Of a stretch of DNA of 40,602 nt, positions 1 through 8,000 are shown piece by piece (positions within the stretch are counted from its first letter, which is position 1; every line of letters starts with the position of its first letter). Below the pieces are notes generated by a model that made no database searches, was not told the origin of the DNA, and saw only the letters and a list, made by a program, of their open reading frames with translations. The DNA is from an uncultured Clostridia bacterium. GTDB taxonomy: Bacteria > Bacillota > Clostridia > UBA1381. Both the position numbers and the translations under genes were made by a program. The stretch lies in assembly GCA_934463455.1 (NCBI GenBank), contig CAKSJU010000006.1, forward strand, positions 1 to 40,602, in the 5' to 3' direction.

Positions 1-15
1 TTTTTTAAAATAATT

Positions 16-24
16 TGATATAAT
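16..24 (+). promoter_or_regulatory. Extended -10 promoter element for the ROK gene
   Basis: The sequence reads TGATATAAT: a perfect TATAAT at 19-24 preceded by the TG of an extended -10. With a 17-bp spacer the -35 box would lie just outside the left edge of the window, so only half of the promoter is visible. The same TGaTATAAT pattern recurs before other genes here. Confidence 0.5.
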
Positions 25-53
25 TACTATATTAATATTACACGGAGGAAAAA

Positions 54-1109
54 ATGAAAGCACAAAATCAAAGTGAGGCAAAGCTTAATAACAGAAATTA
101 TATCCTGGAGCTGCTTATCAGAAAAGCTCCGATATCGAGGATAGAGCTTTCCAAAATTACCGGACTTTCCAAAATGACGGTAACAAATATAATTAATGAG
201 ATGACAAATGAGGGAATAATAGAAGAAGTCGGCTCGGAGGATGCACCTTTCGGAAGAAAGCCTATTGCATTGAGATTAAAGAAAAAATCGAAACGGTTTT
301 TGGGAATATACATTTCAAGAGATTTCACCGTTGCGGTTGAAGGTGATATATGCGGAAATGTAATAAAGAAAAATTCGGTAAAAACTCCGCATAGTGCCGA
401 TAAGCTGATTAATGAAATATATCGCATGCTTGATGAAATGATGAATGACAGCATTACTGCGATCGGAGTATCGTCGATAGGTCCTGTAGATTATAAAGAG
501 GGAGTGATATTGAATCCGCCGAATTTTTACGGAATAAAAAATATCGAAATTGTAAAATTATTAACGGAGCGGTACGGATGTCCCATTGTTTTGGATAGAG
601 ATATGAATGCTTCGGCATTGGCGGAATGGCTTTTCGGAAAAGCAAAAAACATATCCGATTGCTTGTATTTGGGAGTAACGAACGGTATCGGAGCGGCAAT
701 TATGTCGGCAGACAGAATTTACAGAGGCGCGGAAGGCTTCTGCGGAGAAATCGGACATGTTACGGTTGACATAAACGGAAAAAAATGCAGCTGCGGAAAT
801 GTCGGATGCCTTGAAATGTACGCATCTATTAAAAACGGAAAAAAGTTTGATTTGGAAAAAAGTTGCCGGTATTTGGCGGCGGGACTTGTTACATTGATTA
901 ATTTGTTTGACCCGTCGGTAATATTCCTCGGTCATGACATTGCAAAAGAGGGAGAACGGGCGGCAAAGCTGCTTCAGGAAAGCATAAACGGAAAATATTT
1001 AAGCCGTGAAAAGAAAAAAGTTTCGGTTGAAATTTCAGCCTTTGAAGAAAATTCGCCGATATACGGAGCGTTTGCCATTGCCGTATGCAGCTATTTAGGA
1101 AAAAAATGA
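54..1109 (+). CDS. ROK-family transcriptional repressor
   Basis: A 351-aa protein with the standard ROK-repressor layout. An N-terminal winged helix-turn-helix (about residues 13-60, recognition region RIELSKITGLSKMTVTNIIN) is followed by a sugar-kinase-like ROK domain. The ROK zinc motif CSCGNVGCLE lies at residues 245-254, after GEIGH at 231-235. ROK regulators of this type (NagC/XylR group) bind a sugar or sugar phosphate and leave their operator. The start is well supported by GGAGG at 44-48, five bases before the ATG. No sugar gene is directly adjacent: the next gene is a spore protein, so its target may lie left of the window or be the distant glycosidase loci. Family assignment is firm from the motifs; ligand and target are unknown. 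Confidence 0.9.
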   Translation: MKAQNQSEAKLNNRNYILELLIRKAPISRIELSKITGLSKMTVTNIINEMTNEGIIEEVGSEDAPFGRKPIALRLKKKSKRFLGIYISRDFTVAVEGDICGNVIKKNSVKTPHSADKLINEIYRMLDEMMNDSITAIGVSSIGPVDYKEGVILNPPNFYGIKNIEIVKLLTERYGCPIVLDRDMNASALAEWLFGKAKNISDCLYLGVTNGIGAAIMSADRIYRGAEGFCGEIGHVTVDINGKKCSCGNVGCLEMYASIKNGKKFDLEKSCRYLAAGLVTLINLFDPSVIFLGHDIAKEGERAAKLLQESINGKYLSREKKKVSVEISAFEENSPIYGAFAIAVCSYLGKK

Positions 1110-1174
1110 TTATTTTTAAATAAAATGAATTGGCAAAAATTATATTGAATATAAAGTGAAATAGGGAGCAAAAT

Positions 1175-1216
1175 ATGAGTGTAGTCAGCAAGAGTGACTG
1201 CAGCGAATTTATTTAA
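1175..1216 (+). CDS. Possible 13-residue leader ORF
   Basis: ATG at 1175 opens MSVVSKSDCSEFI and stops with TAA at 1214-1216. A plausible Shine-Dalgarno (GGGAG, 1164-1168) lies 6 nt upstream. The coding part contains a 7-bp hairpin (GTAGTCA / TGACTGC, one G-T pair). It could be a leader peptide for the spore-protein transcript or simply chance. There is no homology evidence. Confidence 0.15.
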   Translation: MSVVSKSDCSEFI

Positions 1217-1247
1217 AAGATACAAATTCGATTGTATTTTTAAATAG

Positions 1248-1266
1248 AATTTCCGTATCGGAAATT
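1248..1266. promoter_or_regulatory. Perfect 8-bp inverted repeat upstream of the spore protein gene
   Basis: AATTTCCG, a TAT spacer, then CGGAAATT. It sits about 50 nt before the spore-protein start and just upstream of TATAAT at 1276-1281. It could be an operator or an mRNA hairpin. There is no T-run, so it is not a terminator. Another imperfect palindrome lies just before it, around 1205-1247. Spore proteins of this class are normally sigma-G dependent, but I could not find a convincing sigma-G promoter. Confidence 0.35.
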
Positions 1267-1315
1267 AATATTCGTTATAATTTTTATCAACATCATTTTT
1301 ATGGAGGAATAAAAA

Positions 1316-1570
1316 ATGGCAAAGAGTAAAATCAATGTACCTGAAGCAAGACAGGCTATGGAAAACTTTAAAATGGAAGCTGCAAACGAAGTAGGCGTAA
1401 ACTTGAAGCAAGGTTATAACGGTGACCTCACAGCAAGACAAGCAGGTTCAATAGGCGGACAAATGGTTAAAGACATGTGTCCCGCACGAACTATGAACTT
1501 TGAAAGAAATAACCGCACTGTCTGCGGGCATACTCAAAGCGTGGGATATGAATATAGAGTCATTATCTGA
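1316..1570 (+). CDS. Alpha/beta-type small acid-soluble spore protein (SASP)
   Basis: An 84-aa protein with the family core: PEARQAMENFKMEAANEVGV (residues 9-28), then YNGDLTARQAGSIGGQMVK (34-52). Alpha/beta SASPs coat and protect DNA in the dormant spore and are cut by the GPR protease at germination; the expected cleavage region is KMEAANE, cutting after Glu21. The start is supported by GGAGG at 1303-1307. The tail is odd. Most family members end within about ten residues of the MVK helix at 60-75 aa, while here about 30 polar residues with two cysteines (Cys55, Cys70) follow. That could be a real extension or a frameshift in the last third. The gene is single and followed by its own terminator. 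Its presence says the lineage can probably sporulate. Confidence 0.93.
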   Translation: MAKSKINVPEARQAMENFKMEAANEVGVNLKQGYNGDLTARQAGSIGGQMVKDMCPARTMNFERNNRTVCGHTQSVGYEYRVII

Positions 1571-1606
1571 AAAATACGTGCGGAAATAAATCTGCACGTA
1601 TTTTTT
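1571..1606 (+). terminator. Rho-independent terminator of the SASP gene
   Basis: AAAATACGTGC at 1571-1581 pairs with GCACGTATTTT at 1594-1604, and the T-run continues to 1606. It begins immediately after the SASP stop codon. Confidence 0.85.
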
Positions 1607-1671
1607 AAAATAAAAATCAAAAATATTTCTTTGTGCCGCACTTTTGGGAAGGACTTTTGTCAGAAGTCTTT

Positions 1672-2967
1672 TTATATGCAGAATGCGGCATACAGAGGAA
1701 CTGTTTTCTTTCCGGATTCAAATCCAAAATTTTTACCGGAAAGCTTAATCGCATATTTTGGGTTATTTTTTTGAATATATACATTCAGGCTTTTTGCTTT
1801 CGTATTTTCAGCACTTTTTACTTCAATCGGTATAATATCACCATCCAGCTGTACCACAAAATCAACCTCTGCTCCTCGGTCGGTCATCCAATAATATGCC
1901 TTGTGACCGTTTATAACAAGCTGAGAATTAACATAATTTTCGGTCATACCGCCTTTAAAGTCATTTAATTCATCGGACATATAAAGTACATCCTGTGCGA
2001 GCAAATCTTTTTTAGCACATAATAGTCCGACATCGGAAATGTAAATTTTAAACGAGTCAATGTCACGATAATTTTCCAGTGGCTTTTTGATTTGTTCTAT
2101 TTTGTAAATCTGTGACACAATTCCGGACAAGGAAAGCCACTCCACTGCATTTTCAAATTCTGCCGCTCTTGCACCGCTTTTGATTAACTTGTACTGAAAT
2201 CTCGTATTTTTCTTGGATAGCTGTACGGTAATATTGTCATAGGTCAGCCTTGTTTTTTTAATTTCATTTTTGTTGTTGTATTTACTCATATCATCGAGAT
2301 AACCTTCCAAAATCATATTTTGAGTGTGCCTGATTAAAATATAATCTTTTGTTTCGGCATATTTCGCCACACATTCCGGCATTCCGCCGACAACAAGATA
2401 TTGCCGATACAGGCTCATAGCTTCTTCGTGCAGTATTTCCGGCATGGGAGTATTTTTCTCAAAACAAGTCTCTATACGCTTAACCAAATCCCCCTTGCCG
2501 AGCGCAAGCATAAATTCCTCCATGTCCATGGGGTACATCGTTTTAATGTCAACTTTGCCGACCGGGAAAGAATACTCGGCTCTGTTTACCGCGACTCCCA
2601 AAAGACTGCCGGCAACTGCAACATGATACTCCGGCGCTTCCTCACAAAAGTATTTGAGTGAGGTCAGGGCTTTTTCGCAACGCTGGATTTCATCAAAAAT
2701 GATAAGCGTTTTTTCTTTTATAATTGTTTGTCCGGCAAGATGAGAAAGAATAGGAATTAAATATTCCGGGGTGATATTATCTTCAAAAACAGATTCCAGC
2801 TTCGGAGTGCTTTCAAAATTGAAATATGCGACATTTTCATAGCAGGTACGCCCGAACTCCAAGAGCGAATACGTTTTCCCAACCTGCCGCGCCCCCTGCA
2901 GAATTAAGGGCTTTCTGTGCGGATTTTTTTGCCAGTTTTTTAAAAATTCAATAATTTTTCTGTACAT
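1672..2967 (-). CDS. AAA+ ATPase with C-terminal DUF4143-type domain
   Basis: A 431-aa protein of the common prokaryotic AAA_14/DUF4143 group. The Walker A motif GARQVGKT is at residues 25-32 and the Walker B motif LIIFDE at about 88-93. The C-terminal third carries a nuclease-like signature, RGAEVDFVV followed by IPIEVKS (PD-(D/E)xK pattern). The cellular role of this family is not settled; members are scattered, often horizontally acquired, and lie near mobile or toxin-antitoxin genes. A GTG at 2976 is in frame, but I chose ATG at 2967 because the Shine-Dalgarno AAGGTG (2980-2975) overlaps that GTG and lies 7 nt from the ATG. It has its own promoter and sits beside mobile-element remnants, so acquisition by transfer is plausible. 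Confidence 0.9.
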   Translation of the reverse strand: MYRKIIEFLKNWQKNPHRKPLILQGARQVGKTYSLLEFGRTCYENVAYFNFESTPKLESVFEDNITPEYLIPILSHLAGQTIIKEKTLIIFDEIQRCEKALTSLKYFCEEAPEYHVAVAGSLLGVAVNRAEYSFPVGKVDIKTMYPMDMEEFMLALGKGDLVKRIETCFEKNTPMPEILHEEAMSLYRQYLVVGGMPECVAKYAETKDYILIRHTQNMILEGYLDDMSKYNNKNEIKKTRLTYDNITVQLSKKNTRFQYKLIKSGARAAEFENAVEWLSLSGIVSQIYKIEQIKKPLENYRDIDSFKIYISDVGLLCAKKDLLAQDVLYMSDELNDFKGGMTENYVNSQLVINGHKAYYWMTDRGAEVDFVVQLDGDIIPIEVKSAENTKAKSLNVYIQKNNPKYAIKLSGKNFGFESGKKTVPLYAAFCI

Positions 2968-2997
2968 AACCGTCACCTTCTTTTATAATCTATATTT

Positions 2998-3026
2998 ATT
3001 CTATCACACATTCATGTTAAAATCAA
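2998..3026 (-). promoter_or_regulatory. Sigma-A-type promoter of the ATPase gene
   Basis: Read on the minus strand: -35 TTGATT (3026-3021), a 17-bp spacer, and -10 TAGAAT (3003-2998) with an extended TG one base upstream. It ends about 30 nt before the ATPase start. Confidence 0.6.
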
Positions 3027-3062
3027 TATATTTTTGCAAAATATTTCGCGAAAAATTACACG

Positions 3063-3100
3063 AAAAAAGACAGTGTATGGAGATTTACACCGTCTTTTTT
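3063..3100. terminator. Bidirectional terminator hairpin
   Basis: GACAGTGTA (3069-3077) pairs with TACACCGTC (3086-3094) with one mismatch on this strand (a G-T pair on the other). It is flanked by six A on one side and six T on the other. On the minus strand it lies directly downstream of the small ORF at 3169-3297 and would separate it from the ATPase gene. Confidence 0.65.
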
Positions 3101-3104
3101 GAGA

Positions 3105-3184
3105 GGATAGGAAAAAATGCTTCGGAACACTGCAAATAAACCCGACGGCGTATTTGGGTACTCCGATTTTACTTTCCCTTATGC
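3105..3184. repeat. Diverged repeat, copy A (mobile-element remnant)
   Basis: This stretch shares a diverged but clear match with 21741-21809 in the same orientation. Shared blocks are ggatag, AAAATGCTTCG, AAACCCG with CGG soon after, and CTTATGC at the right end. Copy A is about 16 bases longer in the middle. Its right end overlaps the 3' end of the small minus-strand ORF, so both copies may be debris of the same element. Confidence 0.45.
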
Positions 3185-3297
3185 CTGTGATATTTTTTGT
3201 ATATAATATGTGACATTTTATTTCGGGTATTATCATCTATAATGCCCTTTGCAAATAAAACCTCATTAAAGTAATTAAGCCAAACTTCTTCCGGCAT
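3169..3297 (-). CDS. Small hypothetical protein, 42 aa, mobile-element-like
   Basis: ATG at 3297 opens a 42-residue protein starting MPEEVWLNYFNEVLFAKGII and ending HRHKGK. GGAGG lies 12 nt upstream of this ATG (9 nt from an in-frame TTG at 3300-3298), and a good terminator follows at 3100-3063, so it looks like a genuine transcription unit. The W-x-x-Y-x-N-x-x-L-x-x-x-G-x-I pattern resembles short accessory proteins seen next to recombinases and excisionases in clostridial mobile elements. That is recollection of style, not a domain hit. A degraded excisionase-type HTH lies 360 bp to the right. Function unknown. Confidence 0.45.
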   Translation of the reverse strand: MPEEVWLNYFNEVLFAKGIIDDNTRNKMSHIIYKKYHRHKGK

Positions 3298-3446
3298 CAA
3301 ACGGCAACACCTCCGATATAGTCATTATTTACAGATAGATTTGATTATATTCATATAAGACATGATGAAACAAATTGTAATTGCTGCATATTTCATGATG
3401 CTTTAAGCCGAAAAAACTTATAAACATCACTTGCTTTCGCGGTTTT

Positions 3447-3543
3447 AACTTCGAGGAAATCAAAGTTAAATCTGTAAGTGAGTTTAAAAGTTCGAGTGCA
3501 AAACTTCTGATTTTAACAGGGTTTACACTGCCCCCTCGAAGTT
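3447..3543. repeat. Perfect 10-bp inverted repeat flanking 77 bp
   Basis: AACTTCGAGG at 3447-3456 and CCTCGAAGTT at 3534-3543 are exact reverse complements. Related half-motifs (aagttcgag, gaagttc) occur inside and just outside. The stretch from 3301 to 3655 has no intact gene. In one plus-strand frame it reads as fragments broken by stops, consistent with decayed coding DNA. The repeat could be an element end or a protein binding site. Confidence 0.35.
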
Positions 3544-3655
3544 TTGAAGTTCAGGGAAGTATATATTACAATCACAAGTGATACCGCAAGACTCTTTGAA
3601 AATGGGTATGTACCGACTCTAATTGAATTATTTGAAACGGAAAGGACGCGATAAT

Positions 3656-3751
3656 ATGTTGGAAAATGGATATGACATTCTAATCACGGAGGAAGTTATG
3701 GAGCTTTTGAATATCGGTAAAAATACGATTTATATATCAGTCAGATTATAA
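3656..3751 (+). pseudogene. Truncated excisionase-type helix-turn-helix protein
   Basis: ATG at 3656 encodes MLENGYDILITEEVMELLNI, then GKNTIYISVRL and a stop: 31 residues. The ILxxEEVMxLLxIGKNTIY segment is the N-terminal half of the MerR/excisionase-like HTH found in clostridial mobile elements and DNA-binding proteins. Intact members continue with a turn and basic wing (roughly RLLxSGELKGFRIGR) and end near 60-70 aa. Here the match is lost after TIY and a stop follows six residues later. No strong Shine-Dalgarno is seen. I read it as a decayed remnant. Confidence 0.6.
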
Positions 3752-3768
3752 AAAAATGTTTTCCGATT

Positions 3769-4767
3769 TTATTCGGTAACTGATACATCTTGTGATTGTG
3801 TATACTTATCTCGATATTCTTTGGGAGATATTCCGTAATATTGTTTAAATACTTTGGAAAAGTATTTAAGTGAGGAATATCCTAATTTTTGTGCTATTTC
3901 ATTTAGAGTCAATTCTTTGTTGTTGTTGAATTTCTCCAAAAGACTTGATGCGAGAATCATTCTTGATTCACGATATTTCTGCATAAAACTCATATTGTAG
4001 TATTGGTGACATATTCGATCAAGCTGACGCACTGAAATAAATAAATCGCTTGCAATTTTTTCGGGTGAAATATGGGGATAAAATCCGCGGAATATAGCGT
4101 CAAGCTTGGCAAGCCTTTGTGAGGTGGTTGAAACAGATTCGTCGGATAAGGTTAGTTTTCTGAGAATGTCGGCATTTGGTATTTCGGTACATGATATTTT
4201 CGGAACAGGATGAATATTGTCTACGGTCTGTATGAGCGCTGCCATGATGCTGTAGCAAAAAAAGGCAATATTCACGTTGCTGCCGCAGTTTGATATTTGC
4301 TGAGCAATGTTAGAAAATGTGCTTGCAACATTATTATTATCTTTCCCGAAGTAGGGGATATTGTTAATCATAATATCAATTACACGATCAAAATTGTTGA
4401 ATATGTTGTCATTGGCAGTTCGCCTTATTTTTTTATTTACTTTGATATTAAATTGCAGCACATATTCCGAGCATGGATTTTGCAGCGAGGGAAGAAAAGA
4501 ATGGTACATACCAGGGGGAATAATATAAAAACAGCCCGGATATATTTTATATTCCGCATTATTAAAAATTACCGTTCCCTGACCGTTGGGATGATAATGA
4601 AGCTCATATTGAATATGATTGTGATTTCCCACATACGCGTTGCATACGGGGGTGCATACAAACAGTGTCAAATCAATTTTATATTTGGGTGTGGACAAGG
4701 AAATAGGCAGGTTATAATTAAAGGCAAGGGGACAAAATTTCTTCGAAAAATATTCTTCAAAATTCAT
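3769..4767 (-). CDS. AraC-family transcriptional regulator (cupin plus HTH_18)
   Basis: A 332-aa regulator. The N-terminal cupin-like ligand domain (about 45-115) shows HIQYELHYHPNGQGTVIF and IYPGCFYIIPPGMYHSF. The C-terminal double HTH (about 225-325) shows IASDLFISVRQLDRICHQYY, then EIAQKLGYSSLKYFSKVFKQ and GISPKEYR. AraC proteins of this layout usually sense a sugar through the cupin and activate a neighbouring carbohydrate operon. The gene is divergent from the 2,295-aa glycosidase gene, and both promoters plus a dyad lie in the 236-bp gap, so that operon is its most likely target. An AAGGAAG Shine-Dalgarno precedes the ATG. Ligand unknown. Confidence 0.92.
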   Translation of the reverse strand: MNFEEYFSKKFCPLAFNYNLPISLSTPKYKIDLTLFVCTPVCNAYVGNHNHIQYELHYHPNGQGTVIFNNAEYKIYPGCFYIIPPGMYHSFLPSLQNPCSEYVLQFNIKVNKKIRRTANDNIFNNFDRVIDIMINNIPYFGKDNNNVASTFSNIAQQISNCGSNVNIAFFCYSIMAALIQTVDNIHPVPKISCTEIPNADILRKLTLSDESVSTTSQRLAKLDAIFRGFYPHISPEKIASDLFISVRQLDRICHQYYNMSFMQKYRESRMILASSLLEKFNNNKELTLNEIAQKLGYSSLKYFSKVFKQYYGISPKEYRDKYTQSQDVSVTE

Positions 4768-4818
4768 AGGTATTTTCTTCCTTTTTTATTTTGTATGTTT
4801 TTTATTTTATTAATATTT

Positions 4819-4847
4819 ATTATATCGTAATTTTTAGCAATAGTCAA
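4819..4847 (-). promoter_or_regulatory. Promoter of the first AraC gene
   Basis: On the minus strand: -35 TTGACT (4847-4842), a 17-bp spacer, and -10 TATAAT (4824-4819). This is close to the sigma-A consensus and well placed about 50 nt before the AraC start. Confidence 0.7.
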
Positions 4848-4865
4848 TAAGGAAACGGAAAAAAA

Positions 4866-4894
4866 TCGGACATTGTAGATGAAAAAATGTCTGA
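4866..4894. promoter_or_regulatory. Dyad between divergent promoters, candidate AraC operator
   Basis: TCGGACAT (4866-4873) and ATGTCTGA (4887-4894) match as an inverted repeat at 7 of 8 positions with 13 bp between. It lies upstream of the -35 of the glycosidase promoter and between the two divergent promoters, where an AraC activator would be expected to bind. Assignment to this regulator is inference from position. Confidence 0.35.
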
Positions 4895-4902
4895 ATTATG
4901 AG

Positions 4903-4930
4903 TTTACAAAATAAAAAAATATGATATACT
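4903..4930 (+). promoter_or_regulatory. Promoter of the first glycan operon
   Basis: TTTACA (4903-4908), a 16-bp spacer, and TATACT (4925-4930) with an extended TG at 4922-4923. The expected transcript starts near 4937 and leaves a leader of about 67 nt before the ATG at 5004. Confidence 0.65.
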
Positions 4931-4941
4931 TAAAATATAAA

Positions 4942-4956
4942 TTGAAAACGGTTTAT
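4942..4956 (+). promoter_or_regulatory. cre/LacI-like operator just downstream of the promoter
   Basis: TTGAAAACGGTTTAT fits the CcpA cre pattern WTGNAANCGNWNNCW with one mismatch (A instead of C at position 14). It sits at about +6 to +20, where bound CcpA or a LacI-type repressor would block transcription. No ccpA is in the window. Carbon catabolite repression of a glycosidase operon would be expected, but this site is a pattern match only. Confidence 0.35.
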
Positions 4957-5003
4957 GTTTTCGGAAAAATGTACAAAATCAGGAAAGGAATGACAGTAAA
5001 AAA

Positions 5004-8000
5004 ATGAGAAAAATTGCTTTATGCCGGCTGATCATAATTTGTATGCTTGTCGGATTAGTGCCTTGTGTGCAAGCACAGCCGATTGCCGATACGGTATCGG
5101 TTGAATTGGGAAATCAAAACATTGAAAACGGTATTAGTTTGATTGAAAATCCTGCATCGTATCTTGTGGGTACGGAGACAAGGGCGAGCTATGGTACAAG
5201 AGACGGAGTAGGCTGTAAGGTAATCGGCGGTACGCCGAATTCATCAGATAGTTATGCGTATTTTAAGCTTTCGGACGAAGCACGGAGAGCAATCAGCGGA
5301 AATATTTATTTGATGCTTGATTTTTACGACTATGCACCGGTTAAATTTTGGATTGAGTATAACGGAAAAGACGGGGCATATACAAAGTCGGAAATCTATA
5401 CTTCGCAGGGAAGTTCAAACTGGGTGCAGACCGTACTTGCGTTAAACGGAGCGGATTTTAAAGGAGGTCAGCATTACGGCAGTGACTTTCGGCTTGTGAT
5501 AAAATACGGAGCTAATTATTCACTGCCGATAAAAAGTGTTTCACTTTGCAAGACGTTAAACGGAAATGAAAAATATACTCCGTATATAAATATTGCAATG
5601 AAGAATATTTCCGGCGGTATTGAAGCGGATTTTTCGAATATAATCTTCAAGGGTGAAAATACAATGGCGGTGAAGGACGCTCCGATAGAAGCGGATATAA
5701 ATTCCGAGTGGGGAGCGGGAAATAAAAATCTTATGGCTGTTGTAAAATATTACGACAATGAGTCGAGCTTGGCTGTTGAATATTTGAAAAACGGCAAGTG
5801 GACCGAAACCGAGAGTATAGGCGGATTTGGAACAAACAGATTTGAAAGAAAGGTTGTTTCTTTGCCGGATTTGACTGTTGAAAATAATTTGCCGGAGATA
5901 AGATTGGTAAGAAAAAGCGGAAAAGAGCCTGTTTATGTCAGCGGATTTTTGGTAAGGATGTATGACGAAAAGGTTAAGACGGAAAACGGAAATGCGGTAG
6001 CTGACGCTTCCGGCGAGGAGCTTATGAGCTTGGAAACCGATGCGGAAAAAGAAATCGCTGTAAAGAACGGATTGAATTATATTTCGTATTCGGCGGAAAG
6101 CGGAAATTTTGCTCTTTCCGTGAAGCTTAACAAGGATTATGTCGGAGAAGCGGCAAACGATTTGTTTGTGGAATTGCAGTACGGAGACTCTTCGGATGCG
6201 GAAATATATGCTGAATATGTGAATGATAAGGGCGATAAGGTAACAGGCGGAAAGGTGAGCGTCAAGGGCGACAAAGAGGACAAAATTCAGACTTTTATTT
6301 TGAAAAATGCTGTCTGCGGCGGCTCTGATGAAGATATAAAGTTTTATGTGAGCGGAAAGCTTGCGATGAGGTCGCTGAGAATATATAAAACAACGCCGGT
6401 TTCAAAGGATTATTATTTTGACTCATGGAACGATTTAAATAATAACGGAAAAATAGTAACTTCACAGAATACCCATAACTGGCAGTTTATGAAGTATGCT
6501 CCCGGTGAGGGATATGAGTATTTACAACTGGACAACCAAATTCCGAGCTGGAAGGACGGAAAAAATCTTCCGGGAATATATGTGCATGGCAATGAAAGAT
6601 TTGTTATGCAGCCGGGAGGCAAATATGATTTTGTTCTTGCGTGGACTGCACCGAAAAGCGGAACGGCAACCGTTTTTTCAAGACCGCATATGTCAAACGC
6701 ACAACCGGGGAGTGACGGTATAAAGGCAGATGTTGTCTGCGGAGGAAGAACATATTCTTCAAAGGTTGTTGACGGAAATGATACAGTCGGAACGGAAGAC
6801 ATAATAGAATTGGATGTAAAAAAAGGTGAAAATATTTATTTCAGAATAAATTCTAATGTATCAACATCATACGATTTCGGAGATTGGCGTCCGATAATCA
6901 TTCTCGAAGAAAAGGAAAGCGTTACAGCCGCGTCAAGAGAAGCCTACATAAATCCGGGAATTGCTTCGAGCGGCGAGGGGCTTAAGCTTAAGAATGAATA
7001 TTCGTCGGTGAAATTCAATTCGGGAAATGTTGTTCTTACAAATGATTATTCCAAAACTCCGTCGGTTGCTGTAAAAGCGGATGATGATTTCCGATACAGA
7101 GATTCCGGAATAAACCCGGTTTATGTTGAGGTTACTCTTCAGAATAAAAACGGAGCGCAGGTATGGTGTGAATATCACGGTATTGACGGAACGATAAAAA
7201 GAAGTGCTTCGGTTGTCACAACCGAAACAAACACTGACAGAAATGTTTCATTCATATTGAAAGAAGCCGATTTCGGCAGTGAACTGCCCTGGCATTTTAA
7301 AGTGTGTGCAAATCAGCAGGAGGGTACGGTCATATCAAAAATAAAGACTACGCAGGTTATGCCGAAAAGTTATATTCTTACGTTGTCGGCAGAGGATGAT
7401 GAGTATAACGGACTGAGGGTTGTATCCGCAAGCTCAAGAGGTGTTTCGACGGTTAAAACAGACGGTAGGAGCGCGATATGCCTTTCAGGAACGGACGCAA
7501 AAGCGTATGTTGACGCGGACAATACATATGTATATTTGAATGGCAAAAACAAAGCTTATCTGATGATAGAGTATTTTGATAATCTTACGGAATTTGGAGT
7601 TGAATATACAAATTCTTCGGGAAAAAATGAAAAAACCGAAACAGTCGGAGGAGGAAACAGCCTAACATGGAAGAATGCAGTGTTCTCGCTTGCCGCCCCG
7701 ATATTTAATAACGGTCAGGCAGGCGGCAGCGACTTTAAAATTTTTGCAAGCGACAGAGATAAGCTTAATATAGCAAAAATTTCACTTTCGACGGAGTCGT
7801 TCCCCAAATATTATATCGGAGTTGACAACGGAAGCGATACCGATGCGAGCGGCATAAAAATAATTACAGGAGAAAACACTGTTGAAATTGCCGGGAAAAC
7901 AGCGGTGGAAGTCGGAACAAGCGGAGTAGGGTACGATATTGACGATAAAGCTTACGGGAAATTAAGCGGCGATAATACAATCTATAATATTACTGTCGAA

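Noticed and set aside
3012..3236. 74-codon minus-strand open frame over the terminator region
   Set aside because: It runs through a strong bidirectional terminator and overlaps the better-supported 42-aa ORF in another frame; probably decayed sequence.
4297..4830. 177-codon plus-strand open frame
   Set aside because: It is antisense to the first AraC gene, which has clear HTH motifs; the frame is rich in Ile/Tyr/Phe as expected for a shadow of AT-rich coding DNA.
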